A stretch of DNA of 5,430 bases. Source: Actinomycetota bacterium. GTDB taxonomy: Bacteria > Actinomycetota > Actinomycetes > Streptosporangiales > Streptosporangiaceae. The position numbers and the translations under genes were made by a program. Position 1 is the first letter of the stretch. The number at the start of each line of letters is the position of its first letter. Of the stretch, positions 1 through 5,352 are shown one piece after another. The stretch lies in assembly GCA_003242605.1 (NCBI GenBank), contig QGUZ01000331.1, positions 1 through 5,430 on the forward strand. Reading direction: 5' to 3'. Below the pieces are notes generated by a model. It worked only from the letters and a program-made list of their open reading frames with translations, did not search any database and had not been told where the DNA came from.

Positions 1-795
1 GCCCACGCCGGTCTGCACCTCGTCGACGATGAACAGCGCGTCGTACTCGTGGCACAGCCGCTGCATCGCCTGGAGGAACTCCGGCCGCATGTGGTTGTCG
101 CCGCCCTCGCCCTGGATCGGCTCGGCGATGAAGCACGCGATGTCGTGCGGGTACCGCTCGAACGCCTCGCGGGCCTGGGCGAGCGCGCGGGCCTCGGCGG
201 CCTCGAGCTCGGCGAGGCTCCCGTAGAAGTGGGTGGCGGGCACCTCGATGCGCGGCCAGTCGAACTTGGGAAAGCGCTCGATCTTCACCGGGTCGGTGTT
301 GGTGAGCGAGAGCGTGTAGCCGCTGCGGCCGTGGAAGGCGCGGGTCAGGTGGAGCACCTTGGTGCCGAGCTCCGGTGACCGGCCCGCCGCCTCGTTGCGC
401 CGGCTCTTCCAGTCGAACGCGCACTTCAGCGCGTTCTCCACGGCGAGCGCGCCGCCCTCGACGAAGAACAGGTGCGGCAGCTCGGGGTCGCCGAGCACCC
501 GGCTGAAGGTCGCCACGAACTCGGCGAAGTGGGTGGTGTAGACGTCGGAGTTCGCCGGCTTGTTCGCGGCGACGCGGCCCAGCTCGGCGAGGAACTCCGG
601 GTCGTCCCGGAACGGGTTGATCCCCAGCGGGGCGGACGCGAAGAACGTGTAGAAGTCCAGGTACCGGCGGCCGGTCCGGGCGTCGACGATCCAGGACCCC
701 GCGCTGCGCTCCAGGTCGAGCACGAAGTCGAAACCGTCGACGAGCAGATGCCGGTCGAGCACCTTGTGCACCTCGCCGGGAGCGATCCGTTCCAT
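1..795 (-). CDS. lat: L-lysine 6-transaminase (LAT), N-terminal part, truncated by the window edge
   Basis: PLP-dependent class III aminotransferase that moves the epsilon-amino group of L-lysine to 2-oxoglutarate, giving 2-aminoadipate 6-semialdehyde (cyclising to piperideine-6-carboxylate) and glutamate; cytosolic. The frame is open from the ATG at 795 to position 1, giving 265 residues of a family usually near 450. Visible blocks are LLVDGFDFVLDLERS (17-31), EGGALAVENALK (113-124), RAFHGRSGYTLSLTNT (152-167), AEPIQGEGGD (224-233) and IVDEVQTG (256-263). D258 should contact the PLP pyridine nitrogen. E230 aligns with the substrate-switch glutamate I recall as E243 of the Mycobacterium tuberculosis enzyme. 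The Schiff-base lysine lies outside the window. The start is supported by a strong GGAGGAGGAGG site immediately upstream. The FFASAPLGIN and GRSGYTLSLTNT blocks match LAT better than ornithine or GABA transaminases. The role could be lysine catabolism or beta-lactam precursor supply; the window has no cephamycin genes to decide. Confidence 0.93.
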   Translation of the reverse strand, partial: MERIAPGEVHKVLDRHLLVDGFDFVLDLERSAGSWIVDARTGRRYLDFYTFFASAPLGINPFRDDPEFLAELGRVAANKPANSDVYTTHFAEFVATFSRVLGDPELPHLFFVEGGALAVENALKCAFDWKSRRNEAAGRSPELGTKVLHLTRAFHGRSGYTLSLTNTDPVKIERFPKFDWPRIEVPATHFYGSLAELEAAEARALAQAREAFERYPHDIACFIAEPIQGEGGDNHMRPEFLQAMQRLCHEYDALFIVDEVQTGVG

Positions 796-818
796 TCCCC
801 CTCCTCCTCCGACGCCAG

Positions 819-911
819 CATTTTCTCTTTGATTCCATGCTATCCACAAGAAGTCCTTTCGCTCAAAGTTCGCTATCGAAGAAGATCTTTTGCCTTCGTC
901 ACATTCGCGAA
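819..911. promoter_or_regulatory. AT-rich divergent control region between lat and the spermidine-synthase-like gene
   Basis: This stretch separates two divergent genes and differs sharply in composition: positions 821-900 contain 33 G/C of 80 (about 41%), against roughly 70% or more around it. It holds two direct TTCGCT repeats starting 11 bp apart (858-863 and 869-874), an inverted pair CGAAG (877-881) and CTTCG (894-898) around the palindrome AAGATCTT (882-889), and the palindrome TTCGCGAA (904-911). These are plausible sites for a regulator and for promoter melting. In several actinomycetes lat lies beside an Lrp/AsnC regulator, which makes a lysine-responsive regulator conceivable, but no such gene is visible here. 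The rest of the gap (912-1008) is GC-rich and shows nothing further. Confidence 0.45.
837..866 (-). promoter_or_regulatory. candidate lat promoter
   Basis: Read on the minus strand, TTGAGC (861-866, four of six matches to TTGACA) is followed after 18 bp by TAGCAT (837-842, four of six matches to TATAAT). It would start transcription about 30-35 bp upstream of the lat start codon, inside the AT-rich patch, which is a sensible position. The match is modest, and a chance hit in AT-rich DNA is possible. Confidence 0.35.
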
Positions 912-1008
912 GCCCGGCGGGCGGGCCGTGGGGGCGGCGTGCGCCACCGCGTGGGACGGCGCCGCCGCGCGGGCGCGTACTTTGGTGTCGGAGACGTCGG
1001 ACGCGAGC

Positions 1009-1015
1009 GGGAGGG
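1009..1015 (+). promoter_or_regulatory. ribosome binding site that decides the GTG start at 1020
   Basis: GGGAGGG lies 4 nt upstream of GTG 1020. The open frame extends back to an ATG at 837, but the extra 61 codons run through the AT-rich promoter patch and a stretch of Arg/Gly-rich translation unlike the family, and no comparable site precedes them. This makes GTG 1020 the best start. Confidence 0.6.
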
Positions 1016-1019
1016 CACC

Positions 1020-1874
1020 GTGGGGCGCAGGCGCAGGACGGAGCTACCACCCGAGCCGGGGCGCTATCCGGTGTCCTTCGGCGAGGTGGAGCTGCTGCGG
1101 GACGCCGACCGGCCGGGTGGCTGGCTGCTGATGATGAGCGGGGTGCCGCAGTCGTACGTCGACCTCGACGACCCCACCTACCTCGACTTCGAGTACGTCC
1201 GGCTCATGGCCGCGGTGATCGACACGCTCGCCGCGGGGCCGCTCGACGCGGTGCACGTCGGCGGGGGCGCGTGCACGCTCCCCCGGTACGTCGCCGCCAC
1301 CCGGCCGGGCTCCCGGCAGATCGTGATCGAGCCGGACGGCGCCCTGGTGGAGCTGGTGCGGGAACGGCTCGGCCTGCGCTCGGTGCCCGGGCTGAAGGTG
1401 CGGGTCACCGACGGGCGCACCGGCGCGGCGAACCTGCGCGACGCCTCGGCCGACCTGATCGTGCTCGACGCGTTCAGCGGGGCGACGATGCCGCTCGACC
1501 TCGCCACCGCCGAGTACATGGCCGAGCTCGCCCGGGTGCTGCGGCCGTCCGGCACGCTGCTCGTCAACACCGCCGACGGCAAAGGGCTGGCGTTCGCCCG
1601 CCGCGTCGCGGCCACCGTGCACGGCCCGTTCCGGCACGCGGTGCTGCTCGCCGACCCGGGGGTGATGCGCGGCCGCCGGTTCGGCAACCTGATCCTCGCC
1701 GCCTCCGACGCGGCGTTCGACACCGACCGCCTGGTGCGGACGGCCGCCTCGGGCATGCCCCGGGCGCGGTGCCTGCACGGCCGGGCGTTCACCGACTTCG
1801 TCGCGGGGGCCGCGCCGCTGCGCGACGGCGAACCGGTCGCGGTCCCGGTGCCGCCGTCGTCGATCTTCGCCTAG
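1020..1874 (+). CDS. spermidine-synthase-like SAM-binding-fold protein
   Basis: A 284-residue protein with the Rossmann fold of spermidine synthases (polyamine aminopropyltransferases) and class I methyltransferases. Visible features are SGVPQSYVDLDDP (40-52), like the Q-S segment that lines the nucleoside pocket of SpeE; the glycine-rich loop HVGGGACTLPRY (79-90); IEPD after strand 2 (103-106), where an acidic residue binds the ribose; VTDGR (129-133); and LDAFSG (149-154) followed by ARVLRPSGTLLVN (171-183). Canonical SpeE has a D-[ST]-[ST]-D-P-type gatekeeper after strand 4; here that position reads D-A-F-S-G, so genuine aminopropyl transfer is doubtful. Such proteins are common in actinomycetes, are usually annotated spermidine synthase-like, and may be methyltransferases with unknown substrates. 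It has no signal peptide or membrane segment and is probably cytosolic. It is divergent from lat and convergent with the TetR gene, so it is likely monocistronic. Confidence 0.78.
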   Translation: MGRRRRTELPPEPGRYPVSFGEVELLRDADRPGGWLLMMSGVPQSYVDLDDPTYLDFEYVRLMAAVIDTLAAGPLDAVHVGGGACTLPRYVAATRPGSRQIVIEPDGALVELVRERLGLRSVPGLKVRVTDGRTGAANLRDASADLIVLDAFSGATMPLDLATAEYMAELARVLRPSGTLLVNTADGKGLAFARRVAATVHGPFRHAVLLADPGVMRGRRFGNLILAASDAAFDTDRLVRTAASGMPRARCLHGRAFTDFVAGAAPLRDGEPVAVPVPPSSIFA

Positions 1875-1893
1875 CGCCCGGCGGCGCCCTGCG

Positions 1894-2637
1894 TCAGCGG
1901 GCGAGGGCGGCGAGCTCGGCGAGCACCAGGCGCTCGGCGTCGTCCCGGCTCAGCCGGTCCGGGTAGAGCAGCAGGTGCACGCTGAGGCCGTCGACGAGGG
2001 CGAGCAGCCGCTGGGCGACGGCGTCGAGATCCTCCGGGCGCGGCGAGACGTGCCTCCCCGCACGCCCGCCGGCCGCGTCGCCCGTTTCGTCGTCGGCCGG
2101 CTCCCGCTCCGGTACGGCCTGCCGGTTCGCGGCCCGCGGCCTGCCCTTCGCGGCGATCTCCTCGAGCACCTCGGACGGCGGGGTGCGGGGCAGGGTGATC
2201 TCCCCGGCCTCGTGGGCCTCGGCGAGGTGGCGCCGGATCGCCGCGCGGAGCTTGGCGTGCTCCCGCCGCTGCACGTCGGCGAGATGCTCGGCGGTGAGGC
2301 CCCGGCTCCAGAAGTCGATCTCCAGGCGGGTCTCGCGGGTACGCTCGGCGTCGAGCGGGAGGCTGTCGAGCAGCAGCTCGCGCAGCGCGGCGAGGCCGCG
2401 CACGCCCGCGGTCCGCTCCCGGCGGCGCCGCCGTACCCGCTCGTGGGAGTGGCGCAGCAGCGAGGAGAGGATGTCGTCCTTGTCGGCGAAGTAGTGGGTG
2501 AGCGCGCCGCTGGAGCAGCCCGCCTCCCGCGCGATGTTCCGGGTGGTCGCCGCCTCGATGCCGTCGCGCACGATCACTCTTCGGGCGGCCGCGAGGACCT
2601 CCAGCCGCCGTTGCTGATGGTCGACGCTTCTGGCCAT
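1894..2637 (-). CDS. TetR/AcrR-family transcriptional regulator
   Basis: A 247-residue DNA-binding repressor. The N-terminal domain is typical: QRRLEVLAAARRVIVRDGIEAATTR leads into the helix-turn-helix at about 31-50, with IAREAGCSSGALTHYF the recognition segment, followed by the usual ADKDDILSSLL. The remainder is an all-helical ligand-binding and dimerisation domain that ends DAVAQRLLALVDGLSVHLLLYPDRLS (205-230), like the BetI-type C-terminal region. Between about 152 and 199 there is a hydrophilic, low-complexity stretch rich in Pro, Arg, Ala, Glu and Asp. It splits a segment that is usually continuous and makes the protein longer than the usual 190-220 residues. The gene is divergent from the kinase/PLP-enzyme pair with a 107-bp gap, the classic arrangement of a TetR regulator with its target. 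Its own ribosome site (GGGGG, about 5 nt from ATG) is weak. The ligand is unknown. Confidence 0.9.
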   Translation of the reverse strand: MARSVDHQQRRLEVLAAARRVIVRDGIEAATTRNIAREAGCSSGALTHYFADKDDILSSLLRHSHERVRRRRRERTAGVRGLAALRELLLDSLPLDAERTRETRLEIDFWSRGLTAEHLADVQRREHAKLRAAIRRHLAEAHEAGEITLPRTPPSEVLEEIAAKGRPRAANRQAVPEREPADDETGDAAGGRAGRHVSPRPEDLDAVAQRLLALVDGLSVHLLLYPDRLSRDDAERLVLAELAALAR

Positions 2638-2661
2638 CGGAACCCCCAGGCCGCCAGTCTA

Positions 2662-2691
2662 TTGACTCTCCCTTTACTTTCGCTGTCTACT
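2662..2691 (+). promoter_or_regulatory. candidate promoter of the kinase/PLP-enzyme operon
   Basis: TTGACT (2662-2667, five of six consensus matches) is followed after 18 bp by TCTACT (2686-2691, four of six). This would start transcription near 2698 and leave a leader of about 45 nt before ATG 2745. The local sequence is less GC-rich than the flanking genes. No comparable promoter was convincing for the TetR gene on the opposite strand. Confidence 0.45.
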
Positions 2692-2694
2692 ACG

Positions 2695-2719
2695 GAGCAC
2701 TGGTTATGAGCCCTGCTCA
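2695..2719. promoter_or_regulatory. candidate TetR operator (GAGC/GCTC inverted repeat)
   Basis: TGAGC-CCT-GCTCA (2707-2719) is a perfect inverted repeat with 5-bp arms and a 3-bp centre. An upstream GAGCA (2695-2699) forms a second, wider pairing with TGCTC (2714-2718). The element lies right after the predicted -10 box, between the divergent TetR gene and the kinase gene, where a bound TetR dimer would block the operon. The position and symmetry are seen; binding is inferred. Confidence 0.35.
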
Positions 2720-2744
2720 CATTTGATCGGTCGCGGAGGCCCTT

Positions 2745-3698
2745 ATGCCGCAGACGCGCGTAGGCCCGGTCGCGGCCGTCGGCGTGCACATCGTCGACGT
2801 GCTGGCGCGGCCGGTGGAGTACATCCCCGAGGGCCAGGACACGGTGCTGGTCGAGCAGATCCGCCTCACCGCGGCCGGGTCCGCCGCCGGGACCGCCGTC
2901 GACCTCGTCCGGCTCGGCGCCGAGGTGAGCTGCCACGGCGCGATCGGCGACGACGAGCTGGGCGACTTCCTGCTCGCCGTGCTCGGCCGGCACGGCGTCG
3001 ACACCTCCGGGCTGGCCCGCCGCGCCGGGGAGCAGACCGCGGCGTCGATCCTGCCGATCCGGCCGGACGGCGGGCGGCCGAGCTTCCACGTGCCGGGCGC
3101 GAACCTCACCGTCACCCCCGCCGACGTCGCGCCCGAGGCGGTGCTGCGGGCCAAGGCGGTGCACCTGGGCGGCGTGGACGTGACGTTCGGCCTCAACGAC
3201 CCCGGCTTCCTCGCGCTGCTCGACCGGGCGCGGGCCGGCGGCGCCGTGGTCACGATGGACCCGCTGTCGAACCTGCCCGACCTGCTCACCGCGGCGAAGG
3301 CGTTCTTGCCGCACGTCGACTACGTGCTGCCGAACCTGGAGCAGGCGCTCGCGATGACCGGCGCCGCCGACGCCGAGGGCGCGGCCGAGGCGCTGCTCGC
3401 CGCGGGGGCGCGCGGCGCGCTGATCACGCTCGGCGGCGACGGCAGCCTCATCGCCACCGCCGACGGCGTGCGGGAGCGGATCCCGGCGCTGCAGGTGCCG
3501 GTCCGCGACACCACCGGCTGCGGCGACGCGTACTGCGCCGGATTCATCGTCGGCCTGCTGCACGGGCGCGACGTGGTCACCGCCGCCGCCTGGGGCACCG
3601 CCGCCGCGGCGAAGACCGCGACCGGCCTCGGCTCCGACGCCGGGATCGTCGACCTCGACGACACCCTCGCGCTGCTCGGCGGGCCCGCGGCGTCCTGA
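2745..3698 (+). CDS. PfkB/ribokinase-family sugar kinase
   Basis: A 317-residue cytosolic kinase expected to transfer the ATP gamma-phosphate to a hydroxyl of a sugar or sugar-like substrate; its length is normal for the family. The PfkB signature DTTGCGDAYCAGFIVGLL spans 255-272, with the anion-hole glycines and catalytic D261. GSAAGTAVDLVRLGAEV (45-61) corresponds to the N-terminal glycine-rich substrate segment, PNLEQA (196-201) to the P-N-x-x-E motif, and LGGDGSL (229-235) to the nucleotide region. Two details differ from the textbook pattern: the GAGD loop reads GCGD, and the G-G-N-x-x-N-type segment has S-A-A-G-T, so the substrate is probably not ribose, fructose or adenosine in the standard mode. 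GGAGG (2735-2739) lies 5 nt before ATG. The PLP-enzyme gene follows after 59 bp on the same strand, so the two are probably co-transcribed. The exact substrate cannot be named. Confidence 0.88.
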   Translation: MPQTRVGPVAAVGVHIVDVLARPVEYIPEGQDTVLVEQIRLTAAGSAAGTAVDLVRLGAEVSCHGAIGDDELGDFLLAVLGRHGVDTSGLARRAGEQTAASILPIRPDGGRPSFHVPGANLTVTPADVAPEAVLRAKAVHLGGVDVTFGLNDPGFLALLDRARAGGAVVTMDPLSNLPDLLTAAKAFLPHVDYVLPNLEQALAMTGAADAEGAAEALLAAGARGALITLGGDGSLIATADGVRERIPALQVPVRDTTGCGDAYCAGFIVGLLHGRDVVTAAAWGTAAAAKTATGLGSDAGIVDLDDTLALLGGPAAS

Positions 3699-3757
3699 GG
3701 CGGGCCGGACGGGCGAGGACCGCAGACCAAGGACCGCACACGGAAGGAGCGGCAGGC

Positions 3758-4984
3758 ATGACGGCATCCGACGCCGAGCTGCGCGAGCGCGCGGCCCGGG
3801 TCATCCCCGGCGGCATGTACGGCCACCTCAACGCGGCGCTGCACGGGCCGGCGTACCCCCAGTTCTTCGTGCGCGGCGAGGGCTGCCGGCAGTGGGACGC
3901 CGACGGGCGCGAGTACATCGACCTCATGTGCAGCTGGGGGCCGATCGTGCTCGGCCACCGCCACCCGAAGGTGGAGCAGGCCGCGGCCCGCCAGCTCGCC
4001 CAGGGCGACTGCCTCAACGGGCCGGGCCCGATCATGGTGGAGCTCGCCGAGCTGCTCGTCGGCCTCGTGCCGAGCGCGGACTGGGCGATGTTCTCCAAGA
4101 ACGGCACCGACGCCACCACCCAGGCGCTCATGGTGGCCCGCGCCGCCACCGGGCGGACCAAGGTGCTCAAGGCGCACGGCGCGTACCACGGCGCCGACCC
4201 CTGGTGCACGCCGAGCCCGGCCGGGACCACCCCGAACGAGCGGGCCGACCTGATCGAGTTCACCTACAACGACCTGGCGAGCGCCGAGGAGGCCGCGGCG
4301 CGGGCCGGCGGCGACGTGGCCGCGATCATCGTCACCCCGTTCAAGCACGACGCGTTCGAGGACCAGGAGCCCGCCGATCCGGAGTTCGCACGGGGCATCC
4401 GGGCGCTCGCCGACCGGATCGGCGCCGCGCTCGTCATCGACGACGTGCGCGCCGGCTTCCGGCTCGACCTGCGCGGCTCCTGGGAGCGGTACGGCGTGCG
4501 GCCGGATCTGACCGCGTGGAGCAAGGCGATGGGCAACGGCTATGCGATCGCGGCGGTGACCGGCACCGACGCGCTGCGCGACGCGGCCACCACGCTGTAC
4601 TCGACCGGCTCGTTCTGGTTCTCCGCGGTGGCCATGGCCGCGGCGAAGGCGACGATCGAGACGCTGCGCGACGAGGACGGCATCGCGGCGATGGAGCACG
4701 CCGGGCGGCTGCTCCGCGAGGGCCTGGCGGAGCAGGCGCGGGCGCACGGCTTCACGGTCCGCCAGACCGGGCCGGTGCAGATCCCCTGGCTGAGCTTCGC
4801 GGGGGACACCACCCTGGAGAAGGGCATGTACTTCGCGGCCGCGTGCCTGCGCCACGGGGTGTACCTGCACCCGTGGCACAACTGGTTCCTGTCCGCGGCG
4901 CACACCGACAAGGACATCGAGCGGGCGCTGGAGGGCACCGACCGGGCCTTCGCCGAGACCCGCGCGCACTTCGGCGACGGCTGA
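3758..4984 (+). CDS. class III PLP-dependent aminotransferase/aminomutase-like enzyme (glutamate-1-semialdehyde aminomutase superfamily)
   Basis: A 408-residue fold-type I PLP enzyme, cytosolic and complete. The start resembles the glutamate-1-semialdehyde aminomutase group: AARVIPGGMYGHLN (12-25), then FFVRGEGCRQWDADGREYIDL (36-56). KNGTDATTQAL (114-124) occupies the PLP-phosphate loop (usually S-N-S-G-T-E-A), AHGAYHGADPW (139-149) holds the ring-stacking aromatic, VIDDVRAGFR (226-235) holds the pyridine aspartate D228, and TAWSKAMGNGYAIAAVTG (252-269) holds the Schiff-base lysine K256. Odd points: the common E-P after strand 6 reads T-P-F-K-H (193-197), DEV reads DDV, and the phosphate-loop threonine region reads S-T-G-S-F-W-F-S (282-289). 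It is therefore not ordinary HemL, and its reaction could be transamination, amino shift or phospho-elimination. AAGGAG (3744-3749) lies 8 nt before ATG. It is second in an operon with the PfkB kinase. Confidence 0.87.
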   Translation: MTASDAELRERAARVIPGGMYGHLNAALHGPAYPQFFVRGEGCRQWDADGREYIDLMCSWGPIVLGHRHPKVEQAAARQLAQGDCLNGPGPIMVELAELLVGLVPSADWAMFSKNGTDATTQALMVARAATGRTKVLKAHGAYHGADPWCTPSPAGTTPNERADLIEFTYNDLASAEEAAARAGGDVAAIIVTPFKHDAFEDQEPADPEFARGIRALADRIGAALVIDDVRAGFRLDLRGSWERYGVRPDLTAWSKAMGNGYAIAAVTGTDALRDAATTLYSTGSFWFSAVAMAAAKATIETLRDEDGIAAMEHAGRLLREGLAEQARAHGFTVRQTGPVQIPWLSFAGDTTLEKGMYFAAACLRHGVYLHPWHNWFLSAAHTDKDIERALEGTDRAFAETRAHFGDG

Positions 4985-5010
4985 CGCGGCGCCCGGCCGG
5001 GGAGCGGCGG

Positions 5011-5098
5011 GACACCGCGGCGACACCGCGCTCGCCCAGGGCCGACACCGCGATCACCCGCGCTCCCCAGCGCTCAGCCAGCGCCGGCACAGCGCCGG
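5011..5098. repeat. degenerate 11-bp-periodic direct repeats
   Basis: Read in 11-bp steps from 5011, the sequence contains GACACCGCG three times (5011, 5022, 5044; offsets 11 and 22), then CAGCGCT at 5068 and CAGCGCCGG at 5079 and 5090 (offsets 11 and 11). All repeat starts within each set keep the same 11-bp phase, about one helical turn. Units at 5033 and 5055 are diverged. Eleven is not a multiple of three, so the pattern is not a coding repeat, and no credible gene covers it. It could be a decayed minisatellite or a phased set of protein-binding sites downstream of the PLP-enzyme gene. Confidence 0.55.
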
Positions 5099-5120
5099 AA
5101 CACACGGCCGCAGGACACGG

Positions 5121-5185
5121 CCTGAACACAGAGCCGGAACGGGTTCAGGGGGACATGCGGGGCGGCCGACGCGGGCGGCCCCGCA
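5121..5185 (+). terminator. tandem hairpins, possible operon terminator
   Basis: Two successive inverted repeats lie about 140-200 bp past the stop of the PLP-enzyme gene. The first pairs CCTGAAC (5121-5127) with GTTCAGG (5143-5149), with a 15-nt loop. The second pairs TGCGGGGC (5156-5163) with GCCCCGCA (5178-5185), with a 14-nt loop. There is no T-tract, which is frequent for actinomycete terminators. The distance from the stop codon is large, so a regulatory or chance origin is possible. Confidence 0.35.
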
Positions 5186-5256
5186 CATCGCCGTGCCCGC
5201 CGCGGACGGGCAGGTCGCGGCGCGTCGGCGGGACGGCCACAGGTCTATCACGGCTT

Positions 5257-5278
5257 GGAGCGTCCCTCTTGACGCTCC
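5257..5278. promoter_or_regulatory. perfect 8-bp inverted repeat covering the -35 box
   Basis: GGAGCGTC (5257-5264) and GACGCTCC (5271-5278) are exact reverse complements separated by 6 bp. The right arm contains most of the TTGACG -35 box (5269-5274) of the downstream gene. The symmetric geometry and overlap fit a repressor operator that excludes RNA polymerase. A hairpin in RNA from upstream is the alternative, but no T-tract follows. Confidence 0.5.
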
Positions 5279-5298
5279 GCGCGGGGCGGACGTACGTT
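5269..5298 (+). promoter_or_regulatory. promoter of the twin-arginine-leader gene
   Basis: TTGACG (5269-5274, five of six) and TACGTT (5293-5298, three of six) are spaced 18 bp apart, a common form for actinomycete housekeeping-sigma promoters. Transcription would begin near 5305 and give a leader of about 48 nt before ATG 5353. The surrounding sequence from 5296 to 5330 turns AT-rich. Confidence 0.5.
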
Positions 5299-5310
5299 CC
5301 TCCAAACGAA

Positions 5311-5325
5311 TAGGAAAGTTTCCTA
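5311..5325. promoter_or_regulatory. perfect palindrome just downstream of the promoter, likely operator
   Basis: TAGGAAA (5311-5317) and TTTCCTA (5319-5325) are exact reverse complements around a single G. The 15-bp element sits a few bases after the predicted transcription start and before the ribosome site, where a bound regulator would act as a roadblock. It does not match the iron-regulator (DmdR/IdeR), Zur, DasR or CebR consensus as I remember them. The regulator is unknown. Confidence 0.55.
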
Positions 5326-5352
5326 ATTGATCCGCCCCCTGGGAGGGTTGGC

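Noticed and set aside
426..821. Minus-strand open frame overlapping lat in another frame
   Set aside because: The translation is Ser/Thr/Arg-rich without domains, and lat in the neighbouring frame has clear LAT motifs.
837..1019. N-terminal extension of the spermidine-synthase-like gene from ATG 837
   Set aside because: It reads through the AT-rich control patch, gives Arg/Gly-rich sequence unlike the family, and lacks a ribosome site comparable with the one before GTG 1020.
1874..1887. Small hairpin GCGCC-CGGC-GGCGC between the convergent genes as a bidirectional terminator
   Set aside because: The 5-bp GC arms begin at the stop codon and have no T-tract. Such stems arise often by chance at this composition.
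3716..3738. Direct repeat AGGACCGCA (3716-3724 and 3730-3738) in the kinase-PLP enzyme gap
   Set aside because: There are only two copies with a 14-bp offset in a 59-bp operon gap, and no symmetry or promoter goes with them.
2723..3757. Upstream extension of the PLP-enzyme frame over the kinase gene as one 753-residue protein
   Set aside because: The added part is Arg/Ala/Gly-rich out-of-frame translation of the kinase gene. The family start and a good ribosome site lie at 3758.
3320..5026. Long minus-strand open frame opposite the kinase and PLP-enzyme genes
   Set aside because: It is a GC-bias shadow: Arg/Gly/Ala/His-rich with no recognisable domain, while the plus strand has full conserved motifs.
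5311..5325. Iron box (DmdR/IdeR type) at the palindrome
   Set aside because: The TAGG and CCTA arms are 7 bp apart with an AAAGTTT centre, whereas the iron box needs a wider TTAGG-to-CCTAA spacing with a TTAGGCTAA-like centre.
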